NCBI GenBank assembly: GCA_029779435.1
Contig: JAKPAM010000188.1
Span: forward strand, 1-34,131
Length of the DNA stretch: 34,131 nt
From: Pseudomonadota bacterium
GTDB taxonomy: Bacteria > Pseudomonadota > Gammaproteobacteria > Burkholderiales > Burkholderiaceae_E
Direction: 5' to 3'
Numbering within the stretch: position 1 is the stretch's first letter; each line of letters opens with the position of its first letter. The position numbers were made by a program, and so were the translations under genes. Positions 27,779 to 34,131 of this stretch are shown here, one piece after another. The notes below the pieces were generated by a model. The model worked only from the letters and a program-made list of their open reading frames with translations, did no database searches and was not told where the DNA came from.

Positions 27779-29176
27779 ATGGGCAGAAGCGCCCGTATCC
27801 CTGGCCAGATCCGCGGCAACCTCCACCGGCTGACTGCCGCCATGGCCGCTGCCGCCATGCTGCTCACCGCAGGATGCGCGCAGCAATCGCTACCGACCGT
27901 CCCCGCCGCGCAAGCGGCACGATCCGAAGCGCCTCCGGCCCAAGCCGCCTGCCCCACGGGCCTGCCCGCGGATGCTCGCTGCTGGCGCGGCACGGATTCG
28001 GCCGGCGCCCCCTATCTGATCGCCATGCCGCAATCCTGGAACGGCGTGCTCGTGGTCCACGCGCACGGCGGACCGGCGCTGGGCGCGCCCGATCCCAAGC
28101 GCGCCGACAACGACGCACGCCGATGGGCCATTACGGTCCGGGCAGGCTACGCCTGGATCGGCTCGGTGTATCGCCAGGGCGGCGTGGCGCTGACCAGTGC
28201 CAGCGAGGACACCGAGCGGGCACGCCAGATCTTCGTCGCCCACATCGCGCAGCCGCGCCGCACGCTGCTGCATGGCATGTCATGGGGCGCCGGCGTCGCT
28301 GCCAAGCTGGCCGAGCGCGTGGCCCCGCCGGGCGGCGAGTCACCCTACGACGCCGTGGTGCTGACCAATGGCGTCCTGGGCGCCGGCACGCGTTCGTACG
28401 ACTTCCGGCTCGACTTGCGCGTCGTGTACCAGGTGCTGTGCGGCAACCATCCGCGCCCCGACGAACCGCAGTACCCGCTGTGGATGGGGTTGCCCGAAAA
28501 CAGCGCGCTCAGCCGCGCGGATCTGGCCGCGCGCGCCGACGAATGCCTGGGCTTGCGCAAGCCGCCTGCACAACGCAGCGCCGAGCAGGCGCGCAAGCTC
28601 GACACGCTGACCAAGGTCGTGCGGATTCCCGAGCGCACCGTGCTGGAGCATCTGAACTGGGCGACGTGGCACTTCCAGGACATCGCGTTCAAGCGCACCG
28701 GCGGCCTGAACGCATTCGAAAACCGCGAGGTGCGCTACACGGGCTCGCCGGACGACGCGGCGCTGAATGCCCGGGTCGCGCGCTACGCGGCCGATCCGCG
28801 CGCCCAGGCGATCTTCGATAAGGACGCGGGGCTGAGCGGGCGCATCGGGATCCCCGTGCTTACCGCGCACGCCATCCACGACCCGATCGCATTCGTCGAA
28901 CTGGAAGCGGCCTTCCGGCAGACGATGGCGCGCGGCGGCAGCGCCGACCGCCTGGTGCAAACCTTCCTGGACAGCCCGGATCACAGCATCTTGGCCGATG
29001 CCGAGACCGCGACCCTGTTCGACGCGGCGCTGCGGTGGGCCGAACACGGCGAGAAACCCACACCCGCCGGTATCGCGCAACGATGCGAGACCTTGCGCAC
29101 GCGGTTCGGCTCGCACTGCCGTTTCTTGCCGGACTACCAGCCGGCGCCACTCTCATCACGCAGCCCGCCGCGCTGA
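27779..29176 (+). CDS. Predicted lipoprotein alpha/beta hydrolase
   Basis: A 465-residue exported protein. The signal sequence ends in a lipobox LTAGC (Cys33), so it is probably anchored to a membrane. The body looks like an alpha/beta hydrolase, with nucleophile elbow GMSWG (Ser168), a possible acid Asp368 (AIHDPIAF) and His402 (SPDHSI). WNGVLVVHAHGGP (about 65-77) supplies the oxyanion strand. ATG 27779 is preferred because GGAG lies about 7 bases upstream; in-frame ATGs at 27728 and 27767 are alternatives. Spacing and length recall large secreted esterases or depolymerase-like hydrolases, but I cannot name the substrate. It follows the chemoreceptor by 124 bases with a strong hairpin between, so it is probably transcribed on its own. 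Confidence 0.8.
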   Translation: MGRSARIPGQIRGNLHRLTAAMAAAAMLLTAGCAQQSLPTVPAAQAARSEAPPAQAACPTGLPADARCWRGTDSAGAPYLIAMPQSWNGVLVVHAHGGPALGAPDPKRADNDARRWAITVRAGYAWIGSVYRQGGVALTSASEDTERARQIFVAHIAQPRRTLLHGMSWGAGVAAKLAERVAPPGGESPYDAVVLTNGVLGAGTRSYDFRLDLRVVYQVLCGNHPRPDEPQYPLWMGLPENSALSRADLAARADECLGLRKPPAQRSAEQARKLDTLTKVVRIPERTVLEHLNWATWHFQDIAFKRTGGLNAFENREVRYTGSPDDAALNARVARYAADPRAQAIFDKDAGLSGRIGIPVLTAHAIHDPIAFVELEAAFRQTMARGGSADRLVQTFLDSPDHSILADAETATLFDAALRWAEHGEKPTPAGIAQRCETLRTRFGSHCRFLPDYQPAPLSSRSPPR

Positions 29177-29308
29177 TGCGCCCGACGGGTGACGCGCGAT
29201 GTGCATGTCCCGCGCATCGAGGACCGCACGGATCGATTCGACCCGGCCCTCGAGGCCGGCCTTTCGCCCAGCCGCCTGTCTCGCCTGTTGCGTGACCCTC
29301 GGCGCTCG

Positions 29309-30556
29309 CTAGGGCCGTTCCGTCATCTGCTCGTCCAGCCATTCGATCCAGTGGCGCACGCGCGTGGTCGTGCCCGACTGCAGGTGCGTCAGGCATCCGA
29401 TGTTGGCCGACAGGATCTGCTGAGGCTGCCCTTCGAGCAGGTTGGCCAGCTTGCGGTCGCGCAACTGGCGCGACAGTTCGGGCTGCAACACCGAGTAGGT
29501 ACCGGCCGAGCCGCAGCACAGATGGCTGTCTGCGACGGGCGTCAACGACACGCCCCACCCTGCCAGCAGCCGCTCGACCGCGCCCTTGATCTGCTGGCCA
29601 TGCTGCAGCGTGCAAGGCGGATGGAAGGCCGCGCGCGCGGTGACGTCGGGCGGCAGCGCCGCACGGATCGTCGCATCGAACTCGGGCAGCCATTCGGCCA
29701 GGTCGCGCGTCATCGCGCTGATGCGGCGCGCGCGCTCGGCATAAGCGGGATCGTCGCGCAGCAGATGGCCGTAGTCCTTGAGCATCGCGCCGCAGCCCGA
29801 CGCGTTGATGACGATCGCTTCGGCCGCCTCCGGGCCGTCGAGCCAGCGCGTCCAGGCGTCGATGTTGCGCCGGGCCTGCGCCTGCGCGCCGGTCTCATCG
29901 TTCAGGTGATGGCGGATCGCCCCGCAGCAGCCCGATTTGCGCTCGACGATCGCCTGCACGCCGAGCCGGTCGAGCACGCGCGCGGTCGCTGCGTCGATGT
30001 TCGGCATCATCGCCGGCTGGACACAGCCGTTCAGCAGCAGCACGCGCCGCGCATGCCGGCCGGACGGCCAGCGCCGGCCCAGGCGGTCGTCGGCGCCGGA
30101 CGGCACCTTGTCGCGCAGCGACGCCGGCAGCATCGGCCTGAGGGCCTTGCCCACGCGCATCGCCGGATCGAACAGCCAGCGCCGCGTCAGCCCTTCGCGC
30201 AGCGCGGTGCGCAGCACGCGTTCGCCCAGCGGCCGGCGGACCTGCTTCTCGACGAGCCGCCGGCCGACGTCGACCAGATGCCCATAAGTGACGCCGGACG
30301 GGCACGTGCTCTCGCAGTTGCGGCAGGTCAGGCAGCGGTCCAGGTGCGTCAACGTCGACGGGCCGGCCGGCGTACCCTCGACGACCTGCTTGATCAGGTA
30401 GATGCGCCCGCGCGGCCCGTCGAGCTCGTCGCCCAGCAGTTGATACGTCGGACAGGTCGCCGTGCAGAAGCCGCAATGCACGCACTTGCGCAGGATCGAT
30501 TCGGCCTCGATCCCGTCAGGCGTGTCGCGCAGCCACTCGGCCAGGTGGGTTTCCAT
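29309..30556 (-). CDS. glcF: Glycolate oxidase iron-sulfur subunit GlcF
   Basis: A 415-residue subunit that takes electrons from the flavin subunits of glycolate oxidase into the respiratory chain. Two [4Fe-4S] ferredoxin motifs are complete: Cys25/28/31/35 (CVHCGFCTATCP) and Cys75/78/81/85 (CLTCRNCESTCP). Two CCG domains follow, with SGCCGAIRHH and SHLCCGSAGTYSV; the latter continues to the family C-terminus NIGCLTHLQSGT. It is last in glcD-glcE-glcF, starting 15 bases after the glcE stop, so the three should be co-transcribed. The complex oxidises glycolate (and D-lactate) to glyoxylate. It converges on the lipoprotein hydrolase gene with about 130 bases between and no clear terminator. Confidence 0.96.
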   Translation of the reverse strand: METHLAEWLRDTPDGIEAESILRKCVHCGFCTATCPTYQLLGDELDGPRGRIYLIKQVVEGTPAGPSTLTHLDRCLTCRNCESTCPSGVTYGHLVDVGRRLVEKQVRRPLGERVLRTALREGLTRRWLFDPAMRVGKALRPMLPASLRDKVPSGADDRLGRRWPSGRHARRVLLLNGCVQPAMMPNIDAATARVLDRLGVQAIVERKSGCCGAIRHHLNDETGAQAQARRNIDAWTRWLDGPEAAEAIVINASGCGAMLKDYGHLLRDDPAYAERARRISAMTRDLAEWLPEFDATIRAALPPDVTARAAFHPPCTLQHGQQIKGAVERLLAGWGVSLTPVADSHLCCGSAGTYSVLQPELSRQLRDRKLANLLEGQPQQILSANIGCLTHLQSGTTTRVRHWIEWLDEQMTERP

Positions 30557-30571
30557 CGTTCGGTAGTCTCG

Positions 30572-31876
30572 TCACAAACCCCGGTACATGCGTCCCGGAT
30601 TGAAAATGCCATGCGGATCGAGCGCCTGCTTCAAGTTGCGGTGCAGTCGCATGTTGACCGGCGCCAGCGGATGGAAGATGCCGAACGACGTCGAGCGCCC
30701 CGCCTGCCCGCCCGTGCGCCATCCGCCGCGGAACAGCATGGCCGTGCCGCCCAGGTGCTGGGCCGCCGCGCGCACGATCGACGCATCGGCCGCCGTGCGC
30801 AACCAGCGCAGCGCCCCGCCCCACTCGACGAACTGGCGCCCGTCCCCGAGATCCGGCAGATCGGTCAGCGACGCGGTCGACGGCAGCGACAGGCGCCATA
30901 GCGGCTCGTCGGTCGCGAAGAACGGGTCGCGATGGTCGCGCACGTCGGCCCAATAGCGGTCGGCTTCGGCCGCATCGAGCCGGACCGCCCCGTCGGCGGC
31001 GAACGATTCGCCGATCCGTGCGGCCGCATGCTCGACGGCCGCGCGCGCGCCCGACAGTCGCACCGTCAGCACGCCGGGTTCATCGGTGCCGCCCAGTCCA
31101 TGCGCGGGCGGCGACCAAGCGGTCGCGCTGATCGGCAGCGGCTGGCCGCCCCACTCGTTCAGCAGCCGGATGATCCGGCTGCCCGGCACCGGCATCCGCA
31201 GCGATGCCTGCGCGGCCGGCACCGGCAGCACCTTCAGCGATACCTCGGTGATCACGCCGAGAATGCCCATCGAGCCGGTCAGCAGCCGCGATACGTCATA
31301 GCCGGCGACGTTCTTCATCACCTGGCCACCGAAGTACAGCAGCTCGCCGCTGGCCGGCATCAATGCCGCGCCGAGCACGAAATCACGGACCGATCCGCTG
31401 GCCATCCGGCGCGGCCCGGACAACCCGGCCGCGACCACGCCGCCGATCGTGCTCCGCGGCCCGAACGCCGGCGGTTCGAACGCGAGCATCTGGCCATGAC
31501 GGGCCAGCAGCGCTTGCACCGCATCGAGCGACGTGCCGCCGCGCGCGGTGACCACCAGTTCGGTCGGCTCGTAGCTGACGACGCCGCGCAGCCGCGTCAA
31601 ATCGAGCAGATCGCCGCCGGGCGGCTCGCCGAGGAAATCCTTGCTGCCGGCGCCGCGCAACCACAGCGGCCGGCGCTGACGGTCGGCCTGCAGCACGCGT
31701 TCGCGCAGCACCGACAGTTCGGCCAGCGCCGCCTCGGCGCTCATCGCCTCGGGCAGGGCCTCGAGCAGGGCCTCGGATGCGCCATCGGAGGCGCGATCAG
31801 GGGTTCCGTCGACCATCGCCTCGGTCAGATCCGGGCCGCTGCCGGGCCCGGGGGAAGAATCGCGCGACATCGCCAT
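30572..31876 (-). CDS. glcE: Glycolate oxidase FAD-binding subunit GlcE
   Basis: A 434-residue subunit resembling E. coli GlcE. The PCMH FAD-binding domain has LWLRGAGSKDFLG (71-83), SYEPTELVVTARGGTSL, FGPRSTIGGVVAAGLSGPRR and FGGQVMKNVAGYDVSRLLTGSMGILGVITE. The C-terminus HGIFNPGRMYRGL matches the family. About 50 N-terminal residues are an acidic Ala/Glu/Ser-rich stretch absent from E. coli GlcE (about 350 residues). An internal ATG at 31744 with a close GAGG would give a 390-residue protein nearer the usual size, so the start is uncertain. It lies between glcD and glcF, 112 and 15 bases away. Its role is to form the flavin module with GlcD. Confidence 0.95.
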   Translation of the reverse strand: MAMSRDSSPGPGSGPDLTEAMVDGTPDRASDGASEALLEALPEAMSAEAALAELSVLRERVLQADRQRRPLWLRGAGSKDFLGEPPGGDLLDLTRLRGVVSYEPTELVVTARGGTSLDAVQALLARHGQMLAFEPPAFGPRSTIGGVVAAGLSGPRRMASGSVRDFVLGAALMPASGELLYFGGQVMKNVAGYDVSRLLTGSMGILGVITEVSLKVLPVPAAQASLRMPVPGSRIIRLLNEWGGQPLPISATAWSPPAHGLGGTDEPGVLTVRLSGARAAVEHAAARIGESFAADGAVRLDAAEADRYWADVRDHRDPFFATDEPLWRLSLPSTASLTDLPDLGDGRQFVEWGGALRWLRTAADASIVRAAAQHLGGTAMLFRGGWRTGGQAGRSTSFGIFHPLAPVNMRLHRNLKQALDPHGIFNPGRMYRGL

Positions 31877-31988
31877 GGCATCCGTTCGCTGGGTCGATCG
31901 TGGAAAAGCCCGATCGATGAAAAATCGATGAAAAGAGCCGGACGGCTTCGTGGCGACCGCATGCGGGCGCTGCCCGCCGCGGCGCCGG

Positions 31989-33536
31989 TCAGAAGCGCGG
32001 CAGCTCGGGGAAGCGCAGGCGGCCGCCGTGCACGTGCATCTTGCCGTACTCGGCGCAGCGCGCCAGCGACGGGATCGCCTTGCCGGGGTTCAGCAGGCCC
32101 GCCGGATCGAACGCGCGCTTGATCGCGAACATCGCGGCCCGCTCGGCGGCCGAGAACTGCACGCACATCGAGTTGATCTTCTCGATGCCGACGCCGTGCT
32201 CGCCGCTGACGGTTCCCCCCAGTTCGACGCACAGCTCGAGGATGTCGGCGCCGAACAACTCGGCCTGGCGCCACTGCTCGGCGTCGTTCGAATCGAACAG
32301 GATCAGCGGATGCAGGTTGCCATCGCCGGCGTGGAAAACGTTGATGCAGCGCAGCCCGTAGCGATGCTCCATGTCGGCGATCGCCTTCAGCATGCGGCCC
32401 AGGTTCTTGCGCGGAATCGTGCCGTCCATGCAGTAGTAGTCGGGCGACAGCCGGCCGGCGGCCGGAAACGCGTTCTTGCGGCCCGACCAGAACAGCAGCC
32501 GTTCGGCCTCGGACGTCGACACCTGGCAGCGGGTGGCGCCGGCGGCCTGCAGCACGGCTTCCATCCGGCCGATCTCCTCGGCGACCTCCTCGGGCGTGCC
32601 GTCGGACTCGGCCAGCAGGATCGCCTCGGCATCCAGGTCGTAGCCGGCATGCACGAAGTCCTCGACGGCGGCCGTCGCCTTCTTGTCCATCATCTCGAGC
32701 CCGGCCGGGATGATGCCCTCGGCGATGATCCGCGCGACGGCCTCGCCGGCCTTGACGACGTCATCGAACGAGGCCATCACGACGCGCGCCAGCGCCGGAC
32801 GCGGCACGAGCTTGACGGTGACCTCGGTCGTCACGGCCAGCATGCCTTCGGAACCGATCACCAGCGCCAGCAGGTCCAGCCCCGGCGTATCGAGCGCATC
32901 GCCCCCGAACTCGACGACCTCGCCGTCGATCGTCAGACCCCGCACCTTCAGGACATTGTGGACAGTCAGCCCGTACTTCAGGCAGTGCACGCCGCCGGCA
33001 TTCTCGGCGACGTTGCCGCCGATCGAGCAGGCGATCTGCGACGACGGATCGGGCGCATAGTACAAGCCCAGATGCGCGACCGCCTCGGAGATCGCCGCGT
33101 TGCGCACACCCGGCTGCACGCGGGCCGTGCGCGCCAGCGGATCGATCGACAGGATCCGGTTGAACCGCGCCAGCGACAGCACGACGCCCGAGCCGTGCGG
33201 CATCGATCCGCCCGACAGGCTGGTGCCGGCGCCGCGCGCGACGACAGGCACGTCCAGCTCGCTGCAGGCCTTCAGGATCGACTGCACCTGCGCCTCGGTC
33301 TCGGGCAGCACGACCACCATCGGCAACTGCCGGAACGCCGACAACCCGTCGCATTCATAAGGCCGCGTGTCCTCGACCTCGGACAGTACGCTGCGTTCGG
33401 GGAGGATCTCGCGCATCGCGGCGACCACCTGGGCGCGGCGCTGGGGCGTGGGCGTGGCCGTATAGTCTTCGTGCCGCAGCGCGCGCGGCGCGACGTCGGG
33501 GATCGGCGCCACAGGCGCCACCGATGGGGCGTCCAT
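31989..33536 (-). CDS. glcD: Glycolate oxidase FAD-linked subunit GlcD
   Basis: A 515-residue FAD-linked oxidase that oxidises glycolate. FAD-binding blocks are ARGAGTSLSGGSMPHGSGVVLSL, SIGGNVAENAGGVHCLKYGLT and VIGSEGMLAVTTEVTVKLVP. The C-terminal substrate domain has FHAGDGNLHPLILFD and SGEHGVGIEKI. The frame is open upstream to 33986, but ATG 33536, preceded by GGAG on the minus strand, gives the normal start; the family core begins at YECDGLSAFRQLPMVVVLPET. It heads glcDEF and diverges from the CoA-transferase gene across 289 bases. No glcC regulator is next to it. Glycolate is also the product expected from a haloacetate dehalogenase, so a metabolic link to the hydrolase near 4103 is conceivable but unproven. 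Confidence 0.96.
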   Translation of the reverse strand: MDAPSVAPVAPIPDVAPRALRHEDYTATPTPQRRAQVVAAMREILPERSVLSEVEDTRPYECDGLSAFRQLPMVVVLPETEAQVQSILKACSELDVPVVARGAGTSLSGGSMPHGSGVVLSLARFNRILSIDPLARTARVQPGVRNAAISEAVAHLGLYYAPDPSSQIACSIGGNVAENAGGVHCLKYGLTVHNVLKVRGLTIDGEVVEFGGDALDTPGLDLLALVIGSEGMLAVTTEVTVKLVPRPALARVVMASFDDVVKAGEAVARIIAEGIIPAGLEMMDKKATAAVEDFVHAGYDLDAEAILLAESDGTPEEVAEEIGRMEAVLQAAGATRCQVSTSEAERLLFWSGRKNAFPAAGRLSPDYYCMDGTIPRKNLGRMLKAIADMEHRYGLRCINVFHAGDGNLHPLILFDSNDAEQWRQAELFGADILELCVELGGTVSGEHGVGIEKINSMCVQFSAAERAAMFAIKRAFDPAGLLNPGKAIPSLARCAEYGKMHVHGGRLRFPELPRF

Positions 33537-33825
33537 CAGAGTCTCCGTTTGAACCAATGTGCATTGTCGCAAAAAAAGCCGTGCGCCCGGCGCGGGCCGA
33601 AGTGGCCGGGAATTGTCCCCAAATAACCTTCTCCAAGCAGAGGCGCCCCGGCAATATCGACACCCACCCGAACGCGTCGTCGATCCCCGCGCATCCGCAC
33701 GGCGAAGGCCTGGCGAGCGAGGAGACAGAACCGCGGCCTGCCGCCGTTCCGCACGGCGCCGGGCGAGGTGGTGCGCGGACCGGACAGCGGCCGCGGCAAC
33801 AACGACAATAACTGGAGACTGCCCC
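33537..33825. other. Divergent promoter region between glcD and the CoA-transferase gene
   Basis: These 289 bases contain no gene I can support. An A run at 33571-33577 and ATTGTC motifs (GACAAT on the minus strand, at 33567-33572 and 33613-33618) may belong to a glcD promoter, but no properly spaced -35 is clear. GGAG at 33814-33817 is the ribosome-binding site of the CoA-transferase gene. Confidence 0.35.
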
Positions 33826-34131
33826 ATGGCGAGCCTGTTCGAAGGCCTGAAGGTGATCGATTGCAGCAGCTTCATCGCGGCGCCGACGGCCGCGGTGCTG
33901 CTGGGCGACTTCGGTGCCGACGTCATCAAGATCGAACCCCCCGGGGCCGGCGATCCGTGCCGCGCACTACCGAAACTGCCGGGCACCCCCCAGACCGACC
34001 AGCCTTATGGCTGGATGCTGGACAACCGCAACAAGCGGGGCATCGCGCTCGACCTGGCCCAGCCGCAGGGGCAGGCCGTCGTGCATCGGCTGGCGCAGCA
34101 GGCCGACGTCTTCATCACCAATTACCCGCTG
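33826..34131 (+). CDS. CaiB/BaiF (class III) CoA-transferase family protein (5' part only)
   Basis: The first 102 residues of a class III CoA-transferase; the gene continues past the window. The family N-terminus is clear: MASLFEGLKVIDCSSFIAAPTAAVLLGDFGADVIKIEPPGAGDP, then NRNKRGIALDLAQPQGQAVVHRL. Such enzymes move CoA between carboxylic acids through an aspartyl intermediate; the catalytic Asp lies beyond the window end and cannot be checked. ATG 33826 has GGAG 8 bases upstream. It diverges from glcDEF. It would provide acyl-CoA substrates for dehydrogenases of the kind seen elsewhere in this window, but the acid it activates is unknown. Confidence 0.92.
   Translation, partial: MASLFEGLKVIDCSSFIAAPTAAVLLGDFGADVIKIEPPGAGDPCRALPKLPGTPQTDQPYGWMLDNRNKRGIALDLAQPQGQAVVHRLAQQADVFITNYPL

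Noticed and set aside
25855..27993. A 712-codon minus-strand open frame opposite the chemoreceptor
   Set aside because: The opposite strand encodes unmistakable PAS, HAMP and signalling motifs; the antisense product is low-complexity.
31950..33626. A 558-codon plus-strand open frame opposite glcD
   Set aside because: glcD is certain from its motifs; the antisense frame has shadow composition and no start signal.

Overview
The window is high-GC bacterial chromosome, roughly two-thirds G+C by eye, with strong third-position GC and dense genes on both strands. The gene content suggests a betaproteobacterium of the Burkholderiales. Pointers are a Bug/TctC-type binding protein without its membrane partners, several acyl-CoA dehydrogenases and a CaiB/BaiF CoA-transferase, a glcDEF set, and a purB / glutathione S-transferase / mnmA neighbourhood. 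The taxonomy is inference. I see no rRNA, tRNA, insertion sequence, phage gene or CRISPR array.

Layout. (1) 1-3024: the 3' end of a biotin-dependent acyl-CoA carboxylase subunit is followed by two tightly packed, dissimilar acyl-CoA dehydrogenases. (2) 3082-7146: a LysR regulator diverges from an operon of a haloacetate/fluoroacetate dehalogenase-like hydrolase and a LeuC/LeuD-type isomerase. The AT-rich gap between them carries operator-like repeats. (3) 7177-10660: an AraC-type regulator diverges from a cytochrome P450, followed by a convergent SDR oxidoreductase. (4) 10973-18057: a hemolysin III/PAQR gene broken by one frameshift, housekeeping purB and mnmA, a GST, and a run of small membrane or envelope proteins including MarC and a lipoprotein. 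(5) 18198-22376: a catabolic run of Bug-type binding protein, LCAD-like acyl-CoA dehydrogenase, class II aldolase/adducin-fold protein and FMN oxidoreductase. (6) 22499-29176: a TonB-dependent receptor behind a perfect Fur-box-like palindrome, a large chemoreceptor, and a lipoprotein alpha/beta hydrolase. (7) 29309-34131: glcD-glcE-glcF on the minus strand, diverging from a CaiB/BaiF CoA-transferase that runs off the end.

Working together, the window looks like a mosaic of small, separately regulated catabolic modules for organic acids and acyl-CoAs, interleaved with housekeeping genes. The two observations I rate highest are these. First, the chemoreceptor at 24760-27654 appears to be a membrane-anchored, Aer2-like poly-HAMP receptor with two PAS domains, only the second of which keeps the heme-ligand His and the Trp 49 residues later. 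Second, the dehalogenase-like hydrolase, which has the complete Asp/Arg/Arg/His/Trp fluoroacetate-dehalogenase signature, is in an operon with an aconitase-superfamily isomerase under a LysR regulator.
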